Positions 5,978-12,692 of a stretch of DNA of 13,014 nt are shown here, one piece after another. Both the position numbers and the translations under genes were made by a program. Location of the stretch: the NCBI GenBank assembly GCA_041498815.1, contig JBGQJC010000052.1:1-13014 (forward strand), in the 5' to 3' direction. This stretch comes from DATDPM01 sp041498815 (GTDB lineage: Bacteria; Pseudomonadota; Alphaproteobacteria; DATDPM01). The notes beneath the pieces are model-generated. The model was not told the DNA's origin. It saw only the letters and a list, made by a program, of their open reading frames with translations, and ran no database searches. Every line of letters begins with the position of its first letter. The first letter of the stretch is position 1.

Positions 5978-7276
5978 ATGCCAGAGCGAAAAGACACAGA
6001 CGTTTCATTGGAAAACCAGGCCACAGCGGGCGTTGCTGGGAACCGCGTCATGACGCGGGAGCAGTTGTACGCTCTTGTGTGGGAAACGCCGATGTCGCGG
6101 CTGGCGAAGCGTTTCGGATTGTCCGACGTTGGACTGCGCAAAATCTGCGTCAAGCACGGCATTCCGACCCCGCCTCTCGGCTATTGGGCCCGACTTGCGC
6201 ACGGAAAGAAGGTTCACCGGCCGCCACTGCCACCGCTGAAAGATGTCGCATCCGTTCAGGTTCACCTTCACGCGCGGCTCGTGGCGCCGGTGCCCCCGGC
6301 TGTGGAAGCGGCGCAGGCAGCGGCCCTGAAAAAAGAGGCTGGGCGCCCCGTGATCACGGTCCCCGCTGAACGCCCAGACCGGTTTCATCCGGTTGCGGCC
6401 GCGACAGCGAAAGCCCTGCGCGCCGCCAAGGCTGACCACGAGGGGTTCAAACACGGCCACGCTCCGGGCGCTGTCCATATTTCAATCGGGGACCAGTCGG
6501 TTGACCGCACGCTGCGCATCATCGACGCGTTTGCCCGGGCCGTAGCGGAGCGCAGTCACGGGATCACCGAGAACGAGCAGGGCGTGCGGATCGTTGTTGA
6601 CGGCGTGCCGCTCGCATGGCGCCTCTACGAGATCAAGGACCGCAAGCAGCATGTGCCGACGCGGGAAGAACTGAAGGAGCAGGCCCGCCGTGAGGAATAC
6701 CGGGCGCGCTGGCCAGAACTGTATTCACGCGGACGCGATACCAAGGCCTATCGCTCGTGGGATTATTTCCCGTCGGGCCGCCTTGCGATGGATTTCACTG
6801 ACACGACGCGCTTCGGTTGGGGACGCGAACGGCTTGTCGGACGCTGGCACGACCGCAAGGGCCGAAGACTCGAAGATTATCTCGATGAGGCCATGGCGGC
6901 TCTAGTCACAGGCGCGGTCGCCATCAACCACCGTCTGGCGGACGAAGCCGAGAAGGAGCGTCTGCGGGCCGAGGAGCTTGAACGGCAGCGGCGCGCGCAG
7001 GCCCGGCGTGAGCGGGCCCTGCGGCGGCACGAATTTGTCCTCAGAAAGGCGGATGATTACGCCCGGTTCGAGAAGCTTGCTGCATTCGCGGACTTCCTGG
7101 AGCATGAAGCCTACGAATATTCGGACCAACCCGTTGACCGCATCATTGATGAATTGAAGTCCCTTGTTGCTGCCACGGCGCAGGGCTTCACGCGGGACAT
7201 GCTTAATGACGAGATTATCCAGCTCCGGCTCTACACCGAGGACGACGCTGCTATTGATCCGGCTATTGACCTATGA
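5978..7276 (+). CDS. HTH-like plus coiled-coil protein, function unknown
   Basis: 432 aa. I choose ATG 5978 because GGGAAGGGGAGG lies just upstream and the earlier ATG (5933) falls inside a terminator stem. Residues about 25-75 (TREQLYALVWETPMSRLAKR, then SDVGLRKICVKHGIPTPP and GYWARLAHGKK) look like a helix-turn-helix followed by a conserved Pro-rich turn; I recall this N-terminal region in many uncharacterised proteobacterial proteins. The middle (about 150-300) is a mixed domain with a conserved-looking Trp/Tyr-rich block (SWDYFPSGRLAMDF). Residues about 321-355 are a Glu/Arg/Ala coiled coil, and the tail is acidic (EDDAAIDPAID). No enzyme motif or membrane segment is visible. It stands alone between two terminators. 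DNA binding is inferred. Confidence 0.85.
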   Translation: MPERKDTDVSLENQATAGVAGNRVMTREQLYALVWETPMSRLAKRFGLSDVGLRKICVKHGIPTPPLGYWARLAHGKKVHRPPLPPLKDVASVQVHLHARLVAPVPPAVEAAQAAALKKEAGRPVITVPAERPDRFHPVAAATAKALRAAKADHEGFKHGHAPGAVHISIGDQSVDRTLRIIDAFARAVAERSHGITENEQGVRIVVDGVPLAWRLYEIKDRKQHVPTREELKEQARREEYRARWPELYSRGRDTKAYRSWDYFPSGRLAMDFTDTTRFGWGRERLVGRWHDRKGRRLEDYLDEAMAALVTGAVAINHRLADEAEKERLRAEELERQRRAQARRERALRRHEFVLRKADDYARFEKLAAFADFLEHEAYEYSDQPVDRIIDELKSLVAATAQGFTRDMLNDEIIQLRLYTEDDAAIDPAIDL

Positions 7277-7339
7277 CCACCGCACGGGTTCAACCCCTTG
7301 AGGGGGGAGGAGGCCCTGCGCTGCAAACAGCAAATAAAG

Positions 7340-7367
7340 TTGGCTGCGAGCCCCCGCAACCAATTTT
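7340..7367 (+). terminator. Terminator after the 432-aa gene
   Basis: TTGGCTGCG at 7340-7348 pairs with CGCAACCAA at 7355-7363 (8 of 9 pairs, one C/A mismatch), loop AGCCCC, followed by TTTT at 7364-7367. Position, 64 nt after the stop, fits an intrinsic terminator. Confidence 0.55.
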
Positions 7368-7375
7368 CAAATAAA

Positions 7376-7605
7376 ATCAGTATGTTAAACTGGATGGATA
7401 TCGGTCGCCGTACCGGGTGACGGCCTTAAGCACTCCGCCCCTCCTCGTGACCTTATAGCAGCTTAGGTCGTATGTCTGATTTCTATTCGCAATATGCACT
7501 AATACGCAATAATTTTTGATGACAATATGACAGTAATATCAATATGTTAACTGATAAGCCTTAGTTAGTTTTTCACTCGTTGAATAGCCGCAGGTCTTGA
7601 ATAGC
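7376..7605 (+). promoter_or_regulatory. AT-rich control region of the HTH-CHAT cluster, with repeated motifs
   Basis: This 370-nt gap (7277-7649) has no gene. It holds ATCAGTATGTTAAACTG at 7376-7392 and the near-copy ATCAATATGTTAACTG at 7538-7553; three CAATATG copies at 7490, 7523 and 7540; and TTGAATAGC twice, at 7580-7588 and 7597-7605. These look like operator half-sites. I see no unambiguous -35/-10 pair. The cluster downstream encodes four DNA-binding proteins, so autoregulation is plausible but inferred. Confidence 0.5.
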
Positions 7606-7649
7606 TGTTTTTAGCGCTTATTTGACTCGCGCCTATTCGGAGGAGAGAC

Positions 7650-7967
7650 ATGGACACAGCCGACTCGTTGCTTAGAGCAATTTTAGCCACGGTGGCGCGT
7701 AGAACGTTTCCGACAGCCGACATCTATAAGATCGTTGCGCCGGTCGCCGGTAGCGATAAACAGCTCGCCGCCTACAATCTTTGCGATGGCGAAACCCCAC
7801 AGGCCGAGATCGGCAAACGGGCAAAGCTCGATAAAGGCAACCTCAGCCGGTCAATTTCCCGCTGGATAGAAGCCGGTATCGTCGTGCGTGTCGGCGAAGA
7901 CCAGTACCCAATGCATGTTTATCCGCTTACGAGGAGCGGTTTGAAATCGCCCGGCGCTGAGAGGTGA
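7650..7967 (+). CDS. Winged-helix DNA-binding protein, first gene of the CHAT cluster
   Basis: 105 aa; Shine-Dalgarno GGAGGAGAG directly before ATG 7650. Residues about 45-95 read as a winged helix: a helix with TPQAEIGKRAKL, recognition helix DKGNLSRSISRWIEAG, then a two-strand wing (IVVRVGED... YPMHVYPLT). This is the MarR/ArsR type of layout. The 40 N-terminal residues are helical with no recognised domain. It is the head of five genes with almost no gaps; the next starts 5 nt after its stop (or overlaps by 4 nt if GTG 7964 is used). Likely a regulator or DNA sensor for the cluster; no ligand site is apparent. Confidence 0.8.
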   Translation: MDTADSLLRAILATVARRTFPTADIYKIVAPVAGSDKQLAAYNLCDGETPQAEIGKRAKLDKGNLSRSISRWIEAGIVVRVGEDQYPMHVYPLTRSGLKSPGAER

Positions 7968-7972
7968 ACGCC

Positions 7973-8188
7973 ATGTCCGATGAAGTGTCAGAAAAGCTCG
8001 ACATCCTAATCAAGCTTCAGGCGGCGGCGCTGACGTCGCAGATGGAATCCACAAAGGACAAGATTGTCTTTCTGTCAAAGGCGGGGCTACGGCCTACGCT
8101 GATCGCCGACATCGTCGGCACCACGACCAATCATGTGAATGTGACGCTTTCGAATGCACGGAAAACGTCCAAGTCCAAGGAGAAGTAG
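7973..8188 (+). CDS. Small HTH protein, CHAT cluster
   Basis: 71 aa from ATG 7973, which has GAGAGG 8 nt upstream; GTG 7964, overlapping the previous stop as GTGA, would add three residues. The N-terminus is a likely dimerising helix (SEKLDILIKLQAAAL). The C-terminal half is an HTH of the sigma-region-4 type: DKIVFLSKAGLRPTLIADI then VGTTTNHVNVTLSNARK, ending in a Lys-rich tail. Same design as the next two genes: short helix, then a single HTH, nothing else. Without a wing or effector domain it probably acts as an oligomer or adaptor. Confidence 0.75.
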   Translation: MSDEVSEKLDILIKLQAAALTSQMESTKDKIVFLSKAGLRPTLIADIVGTTTNHVNVTLSNARKTSKSKEK

Positions 8189-8225
8189 GTCAATCGAACG
8201 ACCCGCAAGAAAACGAGGTAATGCT

Positions 8226-8435
8226 ATGAACGACGATAATATGAAGACTCTTCTTCAGGAGATGCAGTGGGTGCGCAAGCTCCTCATGCTTCAGGCGCTG
8301 GCAGCAGGTTACAAGCAAAAGCATCTCGCGGCCGCTATGGGGGTGAGCAACGCCACCCTGAGCCGGATGATGCCCAAGGGTTTGGCCAAGAAGATGGCGG
8401 CAGGACATGCCGCCCCTGGTGCAATGGAGGACTGA
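8226..8435 (+). CDS. Small HTH protein, tandem paralog 1
   Basis: 69 aa from ATG 8226 with AGGT upstream; an earlier in-frame ATG at 8154 lies inside the previous gene and is unlikely. The N-terminal helix (MKTLLQEMQWVRKLLMLQAL) leads into an HTH, YKQKHLAAAMGVSNATLSRM, followed by MPKGLAKK. Ungapped alignment with the next gene gives 23 identities over 56 positions by hand count, so the two arose by duplication. The stop TGA at 8433-8435 is directly followed by the GTG of the next gene, which implies coupled translation. Confidence 0.8.
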   Translation: MNDDNMKTLLQEMQWVRKLLMLQALAAGYKQKHLAAAMGVSNATLSRMMPKGLAKKMAAGHAAPGAMED

Positions 8436-8609
8436 GTGACGAGCGAGCAAGCCGATCAAATTCTCAAAGAACTGGAAATGCTTCGAAAGCTTCGGATTCT
8501 CGAGCTATTCGACAAGGGCTACTCGCAGGCTCAACTTGCTCAGGTGCTCGGCGTTAGCCAGCCGACCATCAGCCGCATGGTTCCGAAACTATCGGTGAAG
8601 AAGGGCTAA
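8436..8609 (+). CDS. Small HTH protein, tandem paralog 2 (57 aa)
   Basis: 57 aa from GTG 8436, abutting the previous stop with no gap; GGAGG at 8427-8431 lies just upstream. Sequence design: helix ADQILKELEMLRKLRILELF, then the HTH YSQAQLAQVLGVSQPTISRM and MVPKLSVKKG. The recognition-helix segment GVSQPTISRM is a textbook HTH. It is shorter than typical gene-finder cutoffs and easily missed. The stop TAA (8607-8609) lies 4 nt before the CHAT gene start, and its end carries that gene's Shine-Dalgarno (AAGAAGGG). Confidence 0.8.
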   Translation: MTSEQADQILKELEMLRKLRILELFDKGYSQAQLAQVLGVSQPTISRMVPKLSVKKG

Positions 8610-8613
8610 GCCC

Positions 8614-9651
8614 ATGGCCGAGCGCACGTCGATCGTCGATATGTCCGGTAACCATGAAGAAAACGTTCTGCAGTGGGCAAAGCATCTCGGCACTAACAAG
8701 ATACGACGTAAGCTATTCAACGCGGTTTACGGACGTGGAACGAAGCCACGTTCCAAAAAACAACTCATGCAGGCTGCGCACATCGTGGTGCGCGACGCGC
8801 AGCAAGTGCAGAACCAGCTGGACCAGCTGGCGAAGTACAATTTGATTGTCAGGATTGAAAATGACGGAACAGTCGATGACGGTAGTCGGTACCTGTACCG
8901 AAAAGACCCGAGTGTTCGCGCCAGCAGGCAACGCATTGTCAGATACGCGGACAATCGCAGGGCGGCAGAGCAAGTGCCGACCAAGCGTCGTCCCATGGTT
9001 CGGGGGATATCGCCCGTAAGGATAGTCGTAACTCGGCAGGCTCTCAGGAAAAAGAAACACCTAAACGTGCTTTATCTCACGGCCAATCCAGACAAAGCGC
9101 ACTTTCTTCGTGTCGACGAGGAGGTTAGACAGGTTCAGGGCGCCGTTCGAGGTTCGGCATACCGAGATAACATCTCCCTAGAGTATCGGCCTGCGGCCGA
9201 CTTGGATTCCTTGATCGAGGGACTCAACGACCATCGCCCCCGGATCGTGCATTTCTCCGGGCACGGCTACAACGGCGGAATTGCGGTGGACAGCCCCAAG
9301 GTTGGGAAACGCCCGGTTAAGACTGTTTCGTTTGAGCTTCTAGCGAAGGCGCTTTCCGCGACCGACGCGCCGCCCGAAATTATCGTTCTGAACGCATGCA
9401 ACAGTGCCGGTGCGCGGAAAGCATTCTTGCCGCCGGCCAAAATCATCGTTGTAATGCGCAATTCAGTTAGCGATCTGGCTGCGACCGCATTTGCTGCAAG
9501 GTTCTATGCGGCGGTTGCGGCCGGCCAGTCAGTGAAGTCGGCTTTTGAGCAGGGTAAAATAGCCGTCGAAATGGTCTCGTTGAACGAAGCCGACACGCCT
9601 GACCTTTTGGTTGCGTCCGGCGTTAACCCAGCCAAAATCGTTTTGACCTAG
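8614..9651 (+). CDS. Winged-helix-CHAT caspase-like protease
   Basis: 345 aa. Residues about 25-100 form an N-terminal winged helix (KIRRKLFNAVYG, SKKQLMQAA, QQVQNQLDQLAKYNLIVRIE, then a wing with DGSRYLYRKDP). A basic linker follows (about 100-148). Residues 149-345 are a CHAT domain of the caspase-like cysteine protease fold: LNVLYLTANPD at 150-160, catalytic His217 in HFSGHG (213-218), catalytic Cys262 in LNACNS (259-264), and a C-terminal block MRNSVSDLAATAFAARFY (281-298) with the usual GQSVKSAF. Both dyad residues are present, so it should be active. Characterised CHAT proteases include the Csx29 subunit of type III-E CRISPR effectors and some bacterial death pathways; the substrate here is unknown and there is no gasdermin or CRISPR gene nearby. 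The fused winged helix suggests activation or control through DNA. Last gene of the cluster. Confidence 0.88.
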   Translation: MAERTSIVDMSGNHEENVLQWAKHLGTNKIRRKLFNAVYGRGTKPRSKKQLMQAAHIVVRDAQQVQNQLDQLAKYNLIVRIENDGTVDDGSRYLYRKDPSVRASRQRIVRYADNRRAAEQVPTKRRPMVRGISPVRIVVTRQALRKKKHLNVLYLTANPDKAHFLRVDEEVRQVQGAVRGSAYRDNISLEYRPAADLDSLIEGLNDHRPRIVHFSGHGYNGGIAVDSPKVGKRPVKTVSFELLAKALSATDAPPEIIVLNACNSAGARKAFLPPAKIIVVMRNSVSDLAATAFAARFYAAVAAGQSVKSAFEQGKIAVEMVSLNEADTPDLLVASGVNPAKIVLT

Positions 9652-9670
9652 CGCTTTGCGGTCGAAAGCG
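9652..9670 (+). terminator. Hairpin directly after the CHAT gene
   Basis: CGCTTT at 9652-9657 pairs with AAAGCG at 9665-9670 around a 7-nt loop, directly after the stop. The stem is short and no T-run follows, so it is only a weak terminator candidate. Confidence 0.25.
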
Positions 9671-10165
9671 CGCGTCCTTCAGGGCCAATGAAACATATTT
9701 GGCACATGGACGGGCTAGAGGCGTTGCGTTCATTAGCGAGTTCACGATCTCCGTCGAGGCTCGTAAGCTGAAGGTCGGATCCGCTATCTCTAACAAATGC
9801 AAGCCGTGCCAGTCACTGCAATGACCGGTTTTGGCACTTATCGGACGCGCCCAAAGGCCGCTGGCGTTGGAAAACTTTGAGCGGATAACGCTACCCCCCA
9901 CCTGCAATAACTAGGGCTCGCTTTCGCGCCGCCCAAGTTTTTGCTTCCTCCCCCACAAGGGGGGAGGGCGAGGGGGACGCCATCCGGTTTCAGCCGTTTC
10001 GCTTTCGATCCGGCCGTCCCTCGCACCGTCCTTATTCAAACCGCCCGGCGGGGCCGGCGCCATTGCCGCTTGAAACTCAGTCTCAGTTACGCTCTATCCT
10101 ACGGTCGCACTTTCTTGCCGGTCCGGAATGAGCCTAGAATGCAGTTGTATTTGAGGCGTGCTCCT
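9671..10165. other. Noncoding stretch at the right edge of the accessory segment
   Basis: No supported gene. It holds a hairpin with CCTCCCCC (9947-9954) and GGGGGAGG (9960-9967), a style of C/G-run hairpin common between alphaproteobacterial genes, and the second 79-bp repeat at 9973-10051. One plus-strand frame is open from 9941 into the next gene, but it only reads through these repeats. Confidence 0.55.
9973..10051 (+). repeat. 79-bp direct repeat, copy B
   Basis: Same orientation as 2638-2716, 72/79 identical without gaps. It starts with GGGGACGCCA, the last 10 nt of the tRNA-Arg gene, but nothing upstream resembles the rest of the tRNA (no T-arm). Candidate right boundary of the accessory segment. 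Confidence 0.8.
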
Positions 10166-10612
10166 ATGATGCGGAATGCACTCTTGGCTGCCGTGATTCT
10201 TCTGGCCGCGCTTGGCCCTGCGGAGGCGGAATCAATTCAGGCCGCCTTGAAAGATTTCGACATCTTGGGAACCTGGGCGGTCGATTGCGACCGCACGCCC
10301 AGCGCCATGAACGAGAACGTCGTCTATTCGGCGCCCAAATCCGGCGACGGAAGCCAGCTTTACCAGTTCGGGCGGGACTTTCCGGACAAGCTCTATATCA
10401 TCCACGGCGCCGAGCGCGCGGCCGACGACAAGTTGCTGCTTCACGAGCAGGACGTGAACGACGGGTCGTTTCTCGACGTCGTCATCGTCAAGGCCAAGGA
10501 TAAAACCCGCGTCCTGTCTTCGGTGGGAAAGAACGCGACGGTTCACGTCGAGAACGCGAAGATCAAGCTGAACGGCTTGGAAACCCAATGGGTCGTGCGC
10601 TGCGGCAACTAA
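10166..10612 (+). CDS. Small secreted protein, function unknown
   Basis: 148 aa from ATG 10166 (ATG 10169 follows immediately; ATG 10139 is possible), with GAGG 9 nt upstream. Residues 1-21 form a clear signal peptide (MMRNALLAAVILLAALG then PAEA). The mature part of about 127 residues is beta-rich: FDILGTWAVDCDR near the start, a set of alternating strands, and WVVRCGN at the end. The two mature cysteines near the two ends could form a disulfide. The WAVDC start and closing WVVRC suggest a small periplasmic barrel, but I recognise no family. The frame is open upstream through a repeat, so a longer prediction starting at 9941 would be wrong. Confidence 0.75.
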   Translation: MMRNALLAAVILLAALGPAEAESIQAALKDFDILGTWAVDCDRTPSAMNENVVYSAPKSGDGSQLYQFGRDFPDKLYIIHGAERAADDKLLLHEQDVNDGSFLDVVIVKAKDKTRVLSSVGKNATVHVENAKIKLNGLETQWVVRCGN

Positions 10613-10676
10613 CGTACGGCGGACCGGCCGCCTATAGGCCCGGCATGGCGGTGTCACGCAACGCAAGGAGCGAAAG

Positions 10677-10979
10677 ATGCGGCTCGAGGCTCTGATGATT
10701 CTTCTTGCTTCGGTCCTCGCGGGCTGCGCGAGCGAGGCGGCAGGCGACGCTCACGGTTCGAGCGATGCCGGCAACCCGGGCAAAACGGCCGTGAGCGTGA
10801 TCGGGACGCCGTTCCTGCTCGCGTTCAAGATTCCGATTTGCGTCGCGACCGCGGTGGTCGCCGGCCCGATCGCGGGCGCAGCGGCCCTGACGTCGAATGA
10901 CGGAGGTGCCGGTGTGCAGCGTGTTCTCGGCGAAGGCTTGGATGCGAACTGCGGCCCGCCGTACGTGCTGGAACCTTAA
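10677..10979 (+). CDS. Small lipoprotein, function unknown
   Basis: 100 aa with Shine-Dalgarno AAGGAG 7 nt before ATG 10677. The N-terminus is a lipoprotein signal: MILLASVLAGC with lipobox LAGC and acylated Cys17. A Ser/Gly-rich linker follows, then a hydrophobic segment (about 38-71, VIGTPFLLAFKIPICVATA and onward) that may contact the membrane, and a short tail with a further Cys. Ser18 or similar after Cys would not give an Asp+2 retention signal (Ala is at +2), so outer-membrane sorting is expected. Lies 64 nt after the secreted-protein gene, possibly in one transcript. Confidence 0.75.
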   Translation: MRLEALMILLASVLAGCASEAAGDAHGSSDAGNPGKTAVSVIGTPFLLAFKIPICVATAVVAGPIAGAAALTSNDGGAGVQRVLGEGLDANCGPPYVLEP

Positions 10980-11007
10980 GGACGGTTCCTATTGCCTGAA
11001 TTTGATC

Positions 11008-11031
11008 GCGGCCGATCGCAATCGGGGCCGC
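11008..11031 (+). terminator. Stem-loop between convergent lipoprotein and murJ genes
   Basis: Paired arms GCGG/CCGC and CCGAT/ATCGG with a 2-nt bulge can form 9 base pairs around a 4-nt loop in a convergent gap of 118 nt. Only short T-runs flank it (CTTTC on the plus side), so a shared terminator is plausible but not firm. Confidence 0.4.
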
Positions 11032-11097
11032 ACTTTCAAATGGGAACGGGGACGCCATACGCTCCCGCCTCACTCCCGAAATAGCTTTTCTTGAGGA

Positions 11098-12624
11098 TTA
11101 CGCCGGCGCCGTCCCGCGCCGCGCCAAGCCGAAGATGAGCGCGGGCAGGCAGAAAGCGGCCAGTCCCACGGCAATCAGCAGCACGAGGTACCACAAACGG
11201 CCCGCGGCGTGGGCGAGGTCGAATTGGCCGGCGGCGGTAAAGCGCGCAATCACGAGCGCCACCGACATGATCGCGCTGGCAACTGCGATGCGCGGGCCGT
11301 TGCGCATCATGCGCGTATCCAAATCGAGCAGCCCGCGCCGGTGCAGAACCAGATAAAGAAGTGCGATGTTGAGCCAGGCGGCAACCGAGGTTGCCGCGGC
11401 CAATCCGACCTGGGCGAAGGGCCAAACGAGCACCAGCTTCATCGCGATGTTGGCGGCGACGGTCACGGCCGCGACCTTGACCGGCGTCAGGGTGTCGCCG
11501 CGCGCATAGAAACCGGGGATCAGGGATTTCTGCAGCACGAACGCCGGCAACCCGATGGCGTAAGCGGTGAGCGTTAATGCGCAGGCATCGGTGTCGGCGG
11601 CGCTGAAGGCGCCGCGCTGGAAGAGTGCCGCGATGATGGGATCGGCGATGACGATGAAGGCGACGGCGGCCGGCAGCGTCAATAGAAGCGACAATTCGAT
11701 GGCGCGGTTCTGGCTCGAGAGCGCGGCGGCGGCGTCGTTGCGGCCGACGTGGCGCGAAAGTTCCGGCAACAGGACGGTGCCGACCGCGATCCCGATGACG
11801 CCCAGGGGCAGCTGATTGATGCGGTCGGCATAATAAAGATAAGAAACCGATCCGGTGGGGAGGAACGAGGCGATCACGGTGTCGAGGAACAGGCTGATCT
11901 GGACGATGCCGGCGCCGATCGCGGCGGTGCCGAGCAGGCCCAGGAATTGGCGCAATTGCGGCGTGATTTGCGGGCGCGTCCAGCGCAGCCAGAATCCCGA
12001 GCGCCAGGCTTCATAGGCCAGCAGCACATACTGCGCGATGCCGGCCGCGAACACGCCCCAGGCGAGGGCATGGCCGGGGGTGGGCAGCACGGACGGCAGA
12101 ACCAGGAGCGCCGCGATCAGGCAAAGGTTCAAAAGAATCGGCGCGGCGGCGGCGGCCCAGAATTTGCCCAAGCTGTTGAGCACGCCGCCGAGCAATGAAA
12201 CCAGGGTGATGAACAGCAGGTAGGGGAAGGTGATGCGCGTGAACAGCACGGCCATGTCGAATTTCGCGGGCTCGTCGGCGAAGCCGGGGGCAAAGGCGTA
12301 CATGAACCACGGCATGGCGATGAGAAAGACGATCAAGAGCACGACCTGGGACAGGAACAGAATCGCGTGAATCTTCTCGGCGAAGGCGCGGGCCGGGTCC
12401 TTGCCTTCGCGCATCAGAATCCCGGAGAACATCGGAACGAAGGCGGCGTTGAACGCGCCCTCGGCGAACAACGCGCGGAAATGATTGGGGAGCCTGAAGG
12501 CGACGAAGAAGGCGTCGGCGACCGGCCCCGCGCCCAGCAACGCCGCGGTGAGCATGTCGCGCAAAAACCCCAGGATGCGGCTTATCAACGTCAAGCCGCC
12601 GATCGAGGCCACATGGCGCAGCAT
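11098..12624 (-). CDS. murJ: Lipid II flippase MurJ
   Basis: 508 aa, typical of MurJ (MviN), the MOP-family inner-membrane protein that flips undecaprenyl-linked lipid II to the periplasm for peptidoglycan synthesis; essential in most bacteria. About 14 membrane helices are visible. The charged residues needed for transport line up with E. coli MurJ with a constant offset of two: Arg16, Arg22, Asp37, Arg50 and Arg268 for Arg18, Arg24, Asp39, Arg52 and Arg270. Signature stretches are SRILGFLRD, FRLPNHFRALFAEGAFNAAF and YYADRINQLPLG. Stop TAA at 11098-11100. The ATG at 12624 gives the standard N-terminus, though no clear Shine-Dalgarno precedes it. Upstream on the same strand is a cysA-like gene rather than the glnD often found beside murJ in alphaproteobacteria. 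Confidence 0.97.
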   Translation of the reverse strand: MLRHVASIGGLTLISRILGFLRDMLTAALLGAGPVADAFFVAFRLPNHFRALFAEGAFNAAFVPMFSGILMREGKDPARAFAEKIHAILFLSQVVLLIVFLIAMPWFMYAFAPGFADEPAKFDMAVLFTRITFPYLLFITLVSLLGGVLNSLGKFWAAAAAPILLNLCLIAALLVLPSVLPTPGHALAWGVFAAGIAQYVLLAYEAWRSGFWLRWTRPQITPQLRQFLGLLGTAAIGAGIVQISLFLDTVIASFLPTGSVSYLYYADRINQLPLGVIGIAVGTVLLPELSRHVGRNDAAAALSSQNRAIELSLLLTLPAAVAFIVIADPIIAALFQRGAFSAADTDACALTLTAYAIGLPAFVLQKSLIPGFYARGDTLTPVKVAAVTVAANIAMKLVLVWPFAQVGLAAATSVAAWLNIALLYLVLHRRGLLDLDTRMMRNGPRIAVASAIMSVALVIARFTAAGQFDLAHAAGRLWYLVLLIAVGLAAFCLPALIFGLARRGTAPA

Positions 12625-12692
12625 GGCTCAGACCGAGACTTGCGGCACGCCAGGGTACGGCGCGCGCGGGTTATGATTTTGATTCGGCCGGC

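Noticed and set aside
7472..7519. 15-codon ORF in the CHAT-cluster leader
   Set aside because: No good ribosome binding site and ordinary composition; not enough to call a leader peptide.
9623..9907. 94-codon minus-strand frame after the CHAT gene
   Set aside because: Overlaps the CHAT 3' end, lacks a ribosome binding site and has no recognisable domain.
9941..10165. N-terminal extension of the small secreted protein
   Set aside because: It translates the 79-bp repeat; the signal peptide and Shine-Dalgarno place the start at 10166.
11048..11058. Third copy of GGGGACGCCAT near the murJ 3' end
   Set aside because: Only 11 nt match the 79-bp repeat; similarity stops at once, so chance or a trimmed relic cannot be separated.
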